Both the position numbers and the translations under genes were made by a program. From Rhabdornis inornatus (Eukaryota > Chordata > Aves > Passeriformes > Rhabdornithidae), in NCBI GenBank assembly GCA_013397075.1, contig VWZS01009792.1, positions 633,058 through 697,057 on the forward strand: DNA of 64,000 nucleotides. Direction: 5' to 3'. The notes below the pieces were generated by a model. That model saw nothing but the letters and a program-made list of their open reading frames with translations. It was not told the origin of the DNA and ran no database searches. Of the stretch, positions 37,501-52,500 are shown one piece after another. Every line of letters starts with the position of its first letter. Positions within the stretch are counted from its first letter, which is position 1.

Positions 37501-40500
37501 GTTACATTCAGCAGGGTTAGAATGAACAGTAGTATTTTTCCCATAGTGTAACTTCTAAAAATCTTGCTCTTGAGGACTTCTGACTTGATAATAACATGGA
37601 TTTAAAACTGAGTCCCCAAGAGAGTATGTCAAAACCAAAACTGTATTAAATCATGTTCATTTCTTCCTTACCTGCCAAGAAAAGAATCAAGTTCCTCAAT
37701 GTTTTTTCTACCTCTTCTTAGACTTGTAATAAACCTACATTTGGGACAGGAGTTCAGCCATGCATGATTTTGCTACTGTTTAGTTAGGTGAGCACTTATA
37801 AAAGGATCCATAAATCTTGAGGCTTTAGAATATGTCTGTGTTGGTTGTGCATTGGTTTTTTATTTATTTATTTTTTTTAAAATTCTCATTATTGTAACTA
37901 CATATGTCTGCTCTTGAAATAGAACTTAAGACATCAAGTTCTTTAAAGAAACAAAACACAAATATACCACTGTATGTTTTTACTTCTCTGCAGTAGATTT
38001 TATTGACCCCCTTGTGAAAAGGTAACGTCAGTTTTTCTTGGCTGTAAGAGTTTACAGCCTGAAAATGGCTTAGAAATAATAAATTTATGGAGCCTGTGGA
38101 GTGGATCCTTCATCCCCTGCTGAGCACAACTTAAGAATTTTCAGGACATGGGATGTAGAAGGCAAGTAACTCACAGGACATGGATATGTTGCTGGAATCA
38201 TGTCTTAGGCTTGCTGCCTGTGCAAGTTCTCCCCCAGATGTTTTGGTTTGAGACACTGCACCGTATTTAACTTTATCTTTTGGAGTCCCAAGTGGGGTTC
38301 TGGTCATGTGCAAGAAGTAATGTCCTGGCAGGACTTGCCCTGTGGAAAAGGTGCCATGGGAGATGCCCAGATCCTTCTGAGAATGTCACTGATTCTGTGT
38401 GCCAAGCTAGATTTCTGGAGGAGAAGGAAAGTGTGTGAAATCAGTGAAAACTGTGCTGTGAATGCTGCTGTTTCCCCTTTCTCCTGTCCCATTCCTCATG
38501 TACCATGTGCACTCTCTCCCCCAGTCTCACGACTTCCAGAGGGCCAGGTTGCAGCTCCTCCCTTTACCAAATGAGGTATCCCCGCACTCCTTTCTCTGTG
38601 AGTTTATCAGAGTCTGCTAAGATTTTTTTTTTTCCTCCAATAGTGCATAGCTTGCTGAATGAAGATAACAAGCATAAATCTCCGAGGGTGCTCTTTAACT
38701 TCTATTTTCAGGGTCCCTAGCACCACTTCTGGCATTTTCCTCTGATGCATTGTGTTTGGGAGCAGCCTTCTTGTTTTCCTCCAGATGTCAGTATATTTGG
38801 GGTTAGGATCTCCTTTGGTCCTAGACTTCTAGTTCTGGGAAGAAGTGAACCAGCTTGATGGGTGAATCAAGCAAGTATTTTCTTCCCCGTTGGTGGCTCA
38901 GCTACTTACCAGTATTGTTCTTCTTTAAATCAGCCTACCACAAGTATCTAACTTTTACATTATTTTACGTTTCTTATTTGTCATGATGGATGGAAAGGAT
39001 TGTGATGGATGATGTGCATTAATACCAAAAAGCCTAGGGCTATATTATTAAATGTACATATTTCTACATTGTACATGAGTCCCTTGCTTCCCTGGGCAAT
39101 CAGTGCAAGGTTGTAGGCTGAAGAACATTTGATGCTCAGTCCTCATGAGTTTAAATGGTGATTGATAGAATATTTTCTTTCCACTGTTTCCACAGTGGAA
39201 CAGCCTGAGGCAGGCGTTGGTGGGGGATATATGATACAAACTGCTCTGTAGAGTTTCATGGGCAGAGGAATAATAGTGTTAGAAATCTAGTTTCTTGCTT
39301 CCCGTTTCTCTGTAGAGTGAACCTGTCCCTTCCGAATTCAGTCATCCTATGATATTTGCTGACAGCGTGTTTCTTTTACTGCTTTTTGTGCTTCTGTAGT
39401 CTCTGGTTCCCTCAGGTTGCTTGTCTGATACTTTAAACTCTTACCTTTCATTTGGCAATTGGTAATACTGCAAAATTCGTTGCAAAGGTATGGAAAGCTA
39501 TAGAGGATCGTGGCTTTCACTTTGACTCATAAATAGTTCCTCATTTAATGAAACTAAAGGACACAGGATGCATTGTTTAGGTATGTTATTTAAATTTACA
39601 TCACTTAATTTGGGCAAGAAGTTGGAAACTGTAGCCATGTAAGGAAATGTTGGCTGCAATTTTTTTTGTGCTAACAGATTTTTTTTTTTCCCCCTCACTT
39701 TGACCATGTAATAGAGGAGTGGTTGGATGGCATTTCTTAGTATGTGCCAAGACACAAGCATAAAGTGAATTCTTCTGGACACATATCATACTTAGCTGTC
39801 TTCTGAATTGCAGTGATGTTCTGAGTTTGTTGCTATAAACAAGTAAATGTTCTCTAAATGCAGGCTGGTAATTCCATGGTGAGCTGTTTGTTTAAAATGT
39901 TGACTTAACCCAAGCCTGCTAGAGGTCTTAGTTTGGCTTTGTAGCTCAAACAGTATGCAAGCTGTTTTCCATCTTCTTCCACCTCAGACTTCTGGTGATA
40001 TAAGACATGATAGCTTAAAACTGCAATTTATACCTAGGTTTTCAGCAGTTTGGAATGCTAACTGGTTGCTTGTTTATAAATAAAAATGTCCTTTTAGAGG
40101 TGCTTTTCAAAGCTTTTGAGACCTGGGATTGTGAATCTGTGATTCTCAAATTGCTAAATGTTTTCCTCATCACTACCACTGTACATGGGGGTGGTACATG
40201 GGTGGTTGTGTTGAAGTTCAGCCATCAGGCAGTGTCATATCTGTCTGTAGGAGTTTTTGTTTCAGGGGGAAGAGAAAAAGAAAACTCCTCTTCCTGTACT
40301 TTCACAGTGAAGTTTGAACAGGAACCTGCTCAAGTCCCAGCTTTGAAGCTGCTTTGCTCACTTCTCTTCTGTGTTCCTTAGGTGAAATTGTGTAAAGAAT
40401 GTGAGAGAAGTTTTGGACTGTGCCAAATCCTCAGTGTATATAAAGAGGCACAAAGCTATGTTTTGGGTGACTTCCTAATTTTCTTAACGCCTATCAGTAG

Positions 40501-43500
40501 TCTCTATTCTGGAAATAGGATTTACCACTTAAGAGGAATAAGATACAAACAGCTGGAGTGGGAGACAACCCCAGAGGAAGTTATGAGGAGGAGCAGGGTA
40601 GAAGGGAGTGTTGTGCCCAGCAGAACAACCGGTGCAGTAGCAACAAGCAGCCACTTAATGGACTTTATTGTGAGAACGTACTTTCAAGAATATGAACCAA
40701 AAAGGAAAAAGAAAAAATCGATAAATAGGAAAAGTCTGGAAAGCCTTAAAGAGGAGAGAGAAGTGATTCTTCCAAATTCCAAAGAATGGCCAGGGTTGGA
40801 GGGGATCTTAAAGATTATCTGTTTCCAACCCCCCGCCATGGGCAGCGACACCTTCCACTAGACCAGGTTGCTCAGAGCTCCATCCAGCCAGGCCCTGAAC
40901 ACTTCTAGGGATGGGGCCTATGCCAGTGGATCTTCCCAGTAAAGATTGTCTTCCTAATTCCTGATCTAAACCTACTCTGTGAGTGTGAATCCATTCCCTC
41001 TTGTCCTGTCACTCCAGGATAGTCTCTATCCATCCTTCCTATAGGCTCAGTTCAGGTATTGGAAGGCCACAATTAGGTCACCCTGAAGCCTTTTATTCAG
41101 GCTGAACAATCCCAATTCTCTCAAGATACAGGGATATAGAGTCCAAAAGGCTTGCAGGTTGGTGAGAACTGGACTCAGCTGTCGGTGAAGTTGCTCATGT
41201 TTTTGCAATATGGAGCTTTGGACACTAGTATTCAATCAGAGGCATGCAGGAGTATTAAATCACTAATTTGTGCAATATTTAGCGGCACTTTTGTTTTGAA
41301 CCTTAGCACTTCAAATATTGATAACTAGTAATTTTCAAGTTCTTTACTGTATTGGAGGACACATGGTAATGCATGCACGTAGGACCATATATTTTATAGC
41401 TCTGTGTTTTTCTTTGATTTGAGTTAATATGAATAAAATGTTAACCCTAATAATACTCAATCTACCCCACTAAAACTGGCTCTATATACATTAAACCACC
41501 AGAATTGTTTATGAAGTAAGAACTTAAATCTGTCATGTTGGCAGAGGCAAACTATTCCAAATAATATACTTTGACATAGGGCTCTATTTTTGCTTTTTAT
41601 TATTAGAACAGTAATGGTGTATTCACTACTTAAGGTTGCTCTCTGCTTGTTACACAAAAGGTAGACATGATCTTGGCTTTGTGGCATTAAATAAAAAATG
41701 AAATAAATAAATGTCAAATTGGAAATGCGTAAAAGGTCCCAGATGACTAAATGAGGAAAATGGGTGTTTGATGTGCTAATACATACAAGTTTTCAACTTA
41801 CACATTATCATGTTTTAGCTAAATGCCAGTACCTAAAGGAATTTATTTAGGATATCTGTAGGAATGCATGCTTTTTCCTTGCTCAGAGTTGCTTTTCAAG
41901 CCCTCCTAGTATGATATATTTAGTTTTTGGATTTCTTCCTTCTATCCTGTCTCTTCCCTCTGTCTTTCCAAGCTTAACCTTTGCAAATTCATTGGGAAGC
42001 TGTCTGTGTTCATGGTATTATGAACTTCAGGTTTTCAAGCAAATTTGTATAAAGCTGATGCATATTAAAAATGCACAGCTCTTGTGGACTTTTTTTTTGC
42101 CTTTTTCTTGTTTTTTAGTTCTCAGTGCTGGAAACAAATGCAAAATTGATAGTCAAAGAGAACCAAATGTTTTCATCAATCTGTTAGTGATACAGTTGGT
42201 TTTAGTGGCTGATGCTTACAAACTTGCAAGAATCCACCAGAGAGCTTCCTGCAGCAGTTTGTTCGGTCATCTTGTATCTAAACTCAGAAGCAGTGTTTTC
42301 CTAATCTCTAAGTGTTATTGTTGTTAGTAACATTATTATTTTAGGTCTGCTGGTGGCTTTTAATGACCTGTGTTGCATGACAGGCATTTGTAGATTTAAT
42401 ATACTGACTAATTTATATTCTTGCAGCATTAATGCAGCACCACAGTTCTTGAATGTTAAGAATTAATCCTTTACTCAGTCAACCTAAATTTTGGCAAGGT
42501 CCTTATGTTTGATAATCCTAGACTTTAAGGGAAGAGAAAGGGATAAGCAGTGTGTTTTAAGGGGAACCAAGGCAACTTACATTCAGAAATTGTGTTTGAA
42601 CTCAATGTAAGTAAACATTACTCATAAAAGTTAGTATTTTAGTGTCTTACAGTATAGAAGTTACAACTCTACCTAGTTCGCTCTGGTATGACTGAAAATG
42701 CATCATAACCACTTAGAACAGGGAAAAGCCACGATGTCTTGTTGCTGTTCAGTATTGTTGATGTGGATGCCTTAAACTGAGACTAGATTGCTGTTCTTGT
42801 TTATTCTCAGTTACTTTTACTGTCTTGTTCACCCCCCAAAACTGAGAGAATACAAGGCAGTTTTCTAAAAATTTGTTGATGTTCATGGCAATTTGAATTG
42901 CTATAACTTAGTCAAGTTTCCAGATGACAGCTTTTAAATGGTTTAAATGCACTGGGGAAAAAAGGCCACAAACCTGCCTTGTAGAGAGTTTTTCTTTCAT
43001 GCATAAGTTTTGTATACTTTAGTCAATTGTAAAGATATTTCATCAAGGACAGCAGATGTGAAGTATGCACAGATGCAGCCTGTTTTCTTGCACTGGGACT
43101 CCTGACACCTCTGTGCAGCTGAAGCCAAGTGGGTAAGAGGTGAGGTGCTGCTCCATGTAGTGTGTTTGGAAAGCAAACATGTTTGGAGCTTTAGGTTAGG
43201 GCCAGTGTGGGGCACTTGGGCCAGGGACAGTCTCTGCTTTGTATCTTGGTGGCTGCAGAAGAGAGGTTCTGCCTTGTGGGCTACTTAGCCTGGGTGCAGG
43301 CTAAGTAGCCCATGGACAGAAGTTGGCTCAGCAAACTGGAAAGTGTTTTGCCTTGCCCCTTTCTGGGCTCTGGAGTGGTTGGCCTTGGGAGGTCTCTGCT
43401 GGGCTTAGAGCAGGTTCCTCACTGAGATACTTCAGGCACAAAAATAGTTGGTTTCAGGCACTTGTTTGCACTTACACTGAGAAATTATCTTTTTTTAAAT

Positions 43501-46500
43501 GAAGATAGAAGTTTCCTTAAGTTAGCTTAGTACAGGAGAGCTACAGTGTGACACTGTCCTGTGTGCATTAGTGGTGTTGGCAGCAGATAAACTGTGAGGG
43601 CTCTGCTGCATCTCAAAACAACCATGCATAGTGTAACCTTTTCTGGCAAGAAGTTTAACAACTAAACATCTTCTATAAGAAATTTTGAATAGTACAAGGC
43701 TGAAGAAGAAAAGGGCAAATTGGACAATTCCCTTAATTACTCTCAGCAGATTGCACAGATAGGTTTGTTCAGGTCATTTGGAAAGCATGGGATTATGTTC
43801 AGTAGAGTTCTGAATTAAAGAAACTGAGTTTTTTGTGAAAAACTTGTTGGATTGAATGTCAGGCAAAAATGCTAAATTTGAGTACAGTTTTCTGTACATA
43901 ATTTGTGTGTTTGTATTATGAAATTGACCTGCTCAGCTGCTTGGCACTTTGATGGCACTTGGATTAGTTATGGAGGGAGTTCACCCTTTGGACATTATAT
44001 TTCAGCAGCTGGTTTATTTTGTACATAAAACATTGCTATGTTTTGCTTGATGAGGAGCCTACCAGTGGAATGCTATTACATCATGAGACAGAACTTCAAT
44101 TAGTATCAGCTTCTAGACTGACACTTGAATTAAATATTAACATTTTCTTTGCTTTGAGTAAGTAAACAAAGCACTCTGTTTTAATCTCCCGTCATTGCAA
44201 AGATGGATAAAAGGCGAACATGTATTTTGAGCAGCAAAATGGGAAAAAAGTTTAACTACTCAGTTGTCTACCTTGATTCAGCAAGGTCAGAAAGGTCTTT
44301 TCTCAGCTGATATTTTTTGATACTTTTTCCATCTAAAAAGAAGTGTGACAATTGTATTCTCTTAGTTTTATTGGGGATGCTGTATACTGTGGGGTATGGG
44401 AAAAGGTTAGACTCTGGACAGGCTCTTTCATAAGGAGACTCAGGAACATTACAGTTTTGCACAGCCTTTTTTCCCTATCAGTATGTTCTAAATTACTAGA
44501 GTAAGTTCAGAGCCTCTTCAAAATTTGCCTTTCACTTATTTGCCACTGTGGTGTTGAAAGCTTATTAAACTGATGTGATCTCTGACTTAAGTCTTTACAT
44601 GGGTAGGACAAGTTCTGGGATCAAAATCTATTGCTGGGGTAAGCAAACTCTGCCTTTCCAAAACAAATAGCTACAATATGTGATAGAGTGGGAGGAGAGT
44701 TAATTATAGATTGTAAACCCAAGAAAGTACAAATAGGAAGGCAGATCTTTCATGTGCTTCTCTGATGAGCATGTTTAAGGTACTTCAGACCTTTCCTCCT
44801 ACTCTGTCTTCATCAAAATGCTCTTCTGTAATAAACTGGTTTTTAGTTAAGATGTTTTTTGTCTGTACAGAAAAGCAGTGATGCAGTTCCACAAGTTCTG
44901 AGGTGTCCAGTTCTCAGCCCAATGCATTGGACTTTTATTATTTGCAACCCAGAGTCATCCTGCCATTGCACTCTCTTGGCTCCAGACTCTGTGTTACACT
45001 CAGGAGTTCTTTGTGGGTGTGCCTGCAGACACCTGTTTTCATGTCCTAGACAGACAGACAGACACCTGTCTATTCATGTGTCCATAAAATGGGAATGTTA
45101 TCAGTCCCTTACCTGCAAAGTTGTATGACCCAATTTCCTTACTCTAATGTGCATCCCTCAGATCATGGAGGAGTGGAAGGACAGAATGCAAAATGTTCAG
45201 TTAATGCAAGTGGAATTAAGTTGCCCATGCAGAGATGTACTCTGTGCACTGAGTAGTACATGATAGAAGGCCTACAAGATAAATTCTAGATGGCTAAACA
45301 GTGTTTCATGTCAATTTAAAAACTGACAGTTATACAATTCATAAAATTCTTGTTGTAAAATGTAATTTGCCTATCATATAAAATTATTGTTCCTTTTATG
45401 TGATTGAGTGCAGAGATATTTTTTTATTATGCTGTTTTCTTGGCAAAAGTAATTGTCTTCTGGTGAAAATACGTTTAGCAATACTCTGCCTTCTGAAATA
45501 AAATTTAATATTGCATATGCTTAACACTTCATTTGTTTTGCTAAGACTTATTTGGAAGAGTTTTGTATTTGTAGAAGTGCTTAAAGGCTTTCTTAATTTT
45601 TTTCTTTTCAGTCATTATTTAACCTACTGGAGTTTCGAAGACTAGTTTTGAATTTCAATCCTCCTGCAAATGCTCAAGATTTACCCCGAAACCAAAAGGT
45701 AAAATGAGAAGCTGACTTCCTCTCGTGGCTGATGAGGGCATTTCTGTCTTGTACTTGAATTTTGCACTGTTCTCTAGCTCATACAGTGTGGGTTTTAGAG
45801 GTGCCAGTTAACAGTTCTCTGTTCCTGTTGTGGATCTTATGTAAATGGCATCAGCCTCACAGCAGAGTATGGGGCAGGGTGCTGAGAGAGGCAGAGTATT
45901 TCTCATGTGAGTGTAGCTTGTCTTAGCAAATGTATTTTATTTCAGTTCCCTCCCACTCGTGATCTGACATTGAGCTTTCATTTATTAGCTCGTCTCTTCT
46001 GGTTTTTCAGGAGGTGATTTATGAATCTTCTCATATTTATTATCCTGGTACTCATATAGGACTGGGGAGGGGAAGGCCTTGGCTTAGGTTTCTTGTGGCT
46101 TCAGACTGGCAGGGGGGAATGGTCATGGTGTGGGGGACAAGACAGACCTGTTTTTCTTCCTTCACGGGCATCCTTTGAGGAGAGATACAATGGGGGCCAC
46201 TTGCTTTCTATGTTATGAAATTGGAAGGAAAAAATGGAAAAGGAAGTGGCTGTATGAAATGTGAAGACACTTGTTGCATAATTTTTAGCAAGGACTTACA
46301 GAGCAATGAATTTTGCATATCCAGAAATTAGAATCATGGAATGGTTTCGGTTGAAAAGAGCCTTAAAGATGAACTAGTTCCAACCCCTGTGCCAATGGAC
46401 AGGTGCACCTTCCACTAAACCAGGTTGCTCAGAGCTCCATCCAAGCTGGCCTTGAACACTCACAAGGATGGGGCATCCACAGCTTCTCTGGCAACCTGTG

Positions 46501-49500
46501 CCACTGCCTCACCACTCTCACAGTAAATTAATTAGACTATTGCCTGTTACCCCTTTCTGTCAGATTTAAAGAAAGGATTGTGTTGTCAGCCTGTTCTTAG
46601 TTGTTTGTCCCTTCAGGCTTGTCTGGCATGTTCACTATCAAAAGTAAGAGCTGCAATTAGAGAAGCAAAAGAAAACAGGCAAAGAGAAGACAGTGTCCAT
46701 TTTCTAAACCTCTGGGTATGTTCCATAAAAGGGAAGTTGAATGTTCAGTCAAGACTGGATAATTTCTCCTCTGCCCTACCCCTTTCTTTCCTCACCACAT
46801 TCAAAGTACAAGAAGTCACTTTTTTTGGTTGGAAAGCATATTTGCATTAGGTCATGAGATGGTGTGAAAATAAAACACGGGTAGTGTTCCCAACACAAGG
46901 TAGGGATGGGGCAGCGCATTTTAATAAGAAACATGAGTCATGCTTTACAAAGAATTGTACTAAAATCTTTTTATTTTTAGATTGACTTTCTGCCCAGTAT
47001 TTAATTTTCATCATATAATTTGTTTTAGTAATATCCTTCAGTACTCAGAAATTTTATGTTAATTTTTCAGCATGCAAAAAGCAATTGGCATCTAAAGAGT
47101 GGTATGAAATAGCTGATAACAAGCTGTTGTCTATATAAACATCTTGCCCAAGCATTGGCACTTGCAGCCAAATGCCTTTAGCCGTTCCAAAGCACTTTAT
47201 TTTAGAAATTCTGACCATGACAGACAATAAATTTGTATGAAATGATGTGACACCAGGCAAGTGCATGGATTTGTGCAGAAACAAACCTTGCTTTCTTCAG
47301 GCCTGCTAGAAAGAATCTCTAGCAGTAGTTTGTGTCCTCTCCTTTCTTATATTCCAGAATGAAGTAACATTATTATTTGGTGTACTCATCTGTCTTATCT
47401 ACAGCTGAAAAAGGGTTGAGGAGAATTTAGGATAAGGGATCACTTCACTAGTTTCAATTTAGACAGATAGAAGACATAAGCATGCATGCCCCCAAATGTG
47501 GTGCCTTTATTTCTTTATAAGCGAAGGCAGTTAGAGGCAAATTGATTTAGAGTCGTAATACAAGTTACCAGTTGACAATTAAAAAAAAAATAAAGCCCTG
47601 GAACTTACTTCTGATTTATTTAAAACTATTTTGCCTCAGTTTTGGTTTTGTTTTTATTTTTATTCCAGTATTAACTGCCACATGTGAATGACATTCTCCA
47701 AGATCAAATTTCCTTGCTAATTAAGGACATGTTTTAATAATCCCAGATTTTGAATACTTGGGTTTACATCCTGTTGTTCTTTCAGTTGGTGGGAATTAGA
47801 GTTTAATGCTGGGGTCATGACAATCTCTTGATTTAGAATTAAAGCATGTGGTTGTACTTCAGGGAATATTGCAGAGCAGGGTGTTCTTTCCCATCAATAT
47901 ATTGAATCCAAATGCTATGAATAATTTGGCATGTAAACTTTTTAATCCAGAAGTCATTGGTATAAATTTTTACTTCAAAAAGCCTCCAAACAAACAACAG
48001 CCCCACCCTATTTGTCTCAGCTAATAGGCTTTGATTTTCTGGATTTGAGCATACAGTTAAAATCTTCAATTTGATTTAATTAAAATTATTTTAATTTGAA
48101 TATAATTTGTCTTCCTTGGTTTCTTTCTGTAGAACAAATGAAGTTCTCTGTAGTTACTGCAGATAAGTCCCAGTTCTCTTGGCTCTTACTGTCTCATGAA
48201 TAGATCTTTTTGCTGTACACACTGAGACCAGCTAAATATTTGGCCTCAGTGATATCTTCAGGAAACATTTTATTATCAGAGGACAGGGGTTACTGTGCTC
48301 CAGGTTAGCACATCCTTCCTCCTGTTCTGATACTATTGTAATATTATCATTATCTCACTCTCCTGGCAAACTGGTTTGCCATAATGAATGTTTGCTATGT
48401 ATTAAATATGTAGGCTGCTTTAAAAGCATTTCTAATAATAGGTTATTCCTACATGTATTAAGAAATTATTTATGCAGGCAGGATAGGCAATAAAATGGAG
48501 AGTGTCTTAATTATGAAATTTCCATACAGGATGCTTTGGAGGTGAGAGCTGTATGCTGTGCTGTGATCACTTTATCAGTTCTTTGTTTTGATACGTAAAT
48601 CCTTTTGTGGAACTCAATACTTTATTCTAGAGACTGGCCCATCTTATTTTGAAGATTTTAGGGTTTGTTCTGGTCAAGGATCATGTCTAATGCCTGAAAT
48701 TGAGCTTTTTCAAAAGCAGCAAGGATTTCCCTAGTTTTAGAGAACTTTGGTGGCCTTTGTAGATATTTGTTTTGAGTAATCCTACTGACATTGGTGGGTA
48801 GTTGTTCAAGCCAAAGCTACAAGTATGACTAAAATTCAGCCAAAGTTGTAGTGTAAATTTGAGTAGTGCAGTAATGTACTATGTACATTATAATAATGCC
48901 TATGTACTTCAGATTTAATGAAAAGAAGGTAGGATCTAGAGTATTCTGTGGTTAATCATTTGTATTATGCATATGAACTATCACTGGTATTGAGGCATCT
49001 TTATAAAATGTATCTAAAATTTTATATTCCATTTGTTTTAATAGAACACTTTATGAAAACAGCAAGAAAAATGCAATTTTTTCAGTTTGTTTACTTCTTT
49101 TGTTGTTATATAGTGCTTTAAGAATCTAAATGGGAGACTAAATCATCCTAATTTAAGAATAAAATCAGTGCTGGATTAGGGTGGCACTTGAAGTGCAGCC
49201 TTTTCTGTGAACAGAGTTTATAACTGGCAGGTATTTTGCAAGGTGGACTAGAAGAGCAAGTTAAATTCAGAGATTTACATGACGAGAAGTATTTCCTAGA
49301 TATGATATAGAATACATTGAATTCACTGTGTACTTTTTAAATCTGAAGTAAACCAGATTTTACGTACAAAAGGCTTTATGCCTTCTGGATTGATGCAGGA
49401 GCGACTAAACAAGTCTGCTGTTTGATGAGCATGTGAACTAGTTTGTCATCAAGTAATTCCAGTTTGACCAGTATCAGACATCTATGTTGCCTTTGAATGA

Positions 49501-52500
49501 TACTTTGTTCTAAATACAAGTGGACATTACATGGGGTTTGATTTCACAAGTATTTGCCAACTATCTACTCAAGAGTAGATATCCAACCTCCACAGCATTG
49601 GTAGCCTGTGATTTAATTTATGGTATTTGTGTTTCAGTTTATTTGTTTTTCATTATGCAGGTAGAAAATATTTCTTCTGTTCTGGAAACCACCAAAAGAA
49701 TGCCATAGTCACTGTACTTTAGAACTGGGTAGAAAGGAGAGCAGCTACTTTACTGGTGTCAAGGAAAATAATAAAGTTAATATAGACCTTAGAAATTTAG
49801 CCTTCAGTAAAAAATAGGTTTTAAAAAGGTGCTGAATAGTGTGTAGGCTCACAAGAAATTATTCTAGAGGTATAAAGGAATACTAGTTACAATAAAATAA
49901 TGCATGTTGTTGCAGTGTGTTACTTAAGGCTTTGTAAGTCTGGAGAGAAACATTTCTGTCCTAAATGCAACTCTCCTTGTCCAGTTATCAATTCAGGCCC
50001 ACTTCAAGACAAACAGTACAATCTAGATATGACTTCAGGGAGCTTTTAGTTTCTGAAATGGAATTTTCTTCCCAGTCAACTGCATTATTTTGTAACACTG
50101 ACAAGTAAAAGACATGCAGCATTACCTTAGTAGTACTACAAACAACCTTATATGTTATTATGACATTACTCAGTTTATTGGGTAATGCTTCTGTTCAGAA
50201 GTCTTCTGTTACCACTTTGTTAAATATTTTTCTTCTTCACATACAGGAGCATAGGAATCTGCCTTTCATGCGTGAATTGAGGTACCTGTTTGCACTTCTA
50301 GTTGGTTCAAAGAGAAAATATGTTGATCCATCAAGAGCAGTTGAAATCCTTAAAGATGCTTTTAAATCAAATGATTCCCAACAGGTAAATTCTATGTATT
50401 TTCAATCAAGTTTATGCATGTTTTTATATGGTCATATTGTTCTAGGAAATACTTACCATGGACAACAGAACTTCAAAATGTCCATGGAAAAGCAACTTCT
50501 AATTATCACAGTCTTTGACCTTTTCCTATAATATTATGTGATTTTTCGTTACATTTATTGGAAAGATTAAAAAAAAAAAAATCCAGACAACAGGACTATT
50601 TTATTCAATAAACTTTCTTCTTGTTATATTAGAAATGAACTAATAGTTCAACATTCTTGCTTTTAGGATTTAGTTTAGCTTCTAAGTCTGGGGCTTTTTG
50701 AAAGAGAAGTACTGTTCTGATGTAACAGCACATCTGGGGCTGTACTGTTAATGTACAATCTCATACTGCTTGGTTAGATAGTGCTTTGGAGGGTCTAAAT
50801 AGTCATATTCAGGATTATTACCCAAATCTTAATGTGCATATTCTGCTTTTTTTGGAGAAACATTCTGTTTCTTCAGATACTTTGTTTTCCCACATGAGGT
50901 TATGTGGCAGAGTTGTTTAATTACAACAGCACTCTGAATTTAGTGCTTGATGAAAGTAATATTAGTACTGCTTGCTAGATACCAAAGGGTTTGAACAATG
51001 GGATTCACGAGATGCCTTTGGACTAGCATGGTGTGAAAGCTGAGCCCAAGTAACAAGGATCACAGGACAGTGTCACTGCTGAGGAACACCAGAGCCACTC
51101 ATAAAAAAATCTATCATGGCACACTCTTAGACATTGTGTGGTTTTGGAACACTGGTGGGGGGAGAAAGGAATTCTGCTAAACTTATCTTGTAAGGTGACA
51201 CTTTATTGTATTCTGTTACATATGTGACCTGATCACTTTATTTTTTAACAGCAAGACGTTAGTGAATTTACACACAAATTATTAGATTGGCTAGAAGATG
51301 CCTTCCAAATTAAAGCTGAAGAAGAGAGGTAAGATTTTTTTTCTAGCTCTGCATGTTGAACATTTGGATGAGAGAAAAGCAAACCAAATGACCAAAAAGC
51401 CAGTTCTCGCTATGGCTGAAAAAAATGTGACTGTAGCTTGTTTTAGTTCAAGTGTGGTTTTTTCCATACATGTCAATACTTTAAGATTTTTTCCACGAGT
51501 TGTGTTTTTTCACCCTCTTATTTCATGTTAGAAATCTAGCTCCATTAAGTCCAGAGTATATAAAGATATTTTGTAGATAATCAATTAGGCTTTTTGTATT
51601 TTAATGCCATTTTGCTTTTTGATCCTGTAGTTAAAGTACTTCAAAACCTTGCTCCTCTGTCTCATCTCAGAAGTAAATACTCACTGTATTAGTGAACATC
51701 TGGAAACTCTTTTGAATACATGAATTTTTCTATAATGTTTCAAGAAACAGTTTTTACAAGGGGTCTGTACAGTTTAACCACTCATTATTGAATCTGGATT
51801 GCATAGATTAGACTCTATCTGTCTTAGAATGAAACACTTCTGAAAATTAGTTTTTAGAATATACTTTTCCCTGCAAATATCTGAATCCTTGTTATTGTCA
51901 CTAGAGCAAGGTACAAAAATAAATTAACAGTAAAATGGGCATAATTTCTATAATGAATTCAGAATAGTCTGTTCATAGTTTTGTAGGTCAAAGGTTGTAG
52001 CTTTGACTTGGACTGTTTTGCACTAACACAGGTCCTGTTTTTTTAGGGATGGAGAGAAACCAAAGAACCCAATGGTGGAGTTGTTTTATGGACGATTTCT
52101 CGCAGTAGGTGTACTTGAAGGTAGGCATCAGAATTTACTTGAACTTCTCTGGTCATGTCTGTTCTGTATTTGTCCAAGCACACAGGTGACTGATGCAGTT
52201 TTAGGATTTTAGTTACTTCTGCAGAAGCAGGTGTGAAGAACACACATATATTCATATGTCTATGACAAATGATTGGTCAGGTATGAGACTGAGGAGCAAT
52301 GCAGTGAGCTACAGGGATCCACAAAGACTGTTTTCATAGCCTTCAGGAGCTGAGTGTATGTTCTCACTGCAGCAGAAGTTGGGGTGAGGTGCTGTTTGGA
52401 TAAAATTATCAGGGCACTGTTACCACTTACTAGCGGAATACAGAGGGCAAAATAATGTATTTCACTGAGCTGTTCTCTCATGCTCCCTCTGATTAATGCA

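Larger units (their letters stand above)
32561..45611 (+). other. USP25 intron 5 (13051 bases)
   Basis: This is the longest complete intron in the window, directly after the catalytic-Cys exon. It holds the antisense ORF at 33592-34209, a degraded sense CR1 at about 34225-35560, an antisense CR1 at 40790-41124, the hairpin at 43277-43312 and a short GACA microsatellite at 45049-45063. The other open frames (for example 41911-42327, 138 codons on +) show no known family. Confidence 0.8.

Noticed and set aside
40382..40861. 159-codon + strand open frame
   Set aside because: Its 3' end runs through the antisense CR1 at 40790 and the rest has no recognisable domain or splice context.
41911..42327. 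138-codon + strand open frame with Leu/Phe/Ser-rich start resembling membrane segments
   Set aside because: Hydrophobic composition is expected from T-rich intron DNA; no family, promoter or exon-like borders were seen.
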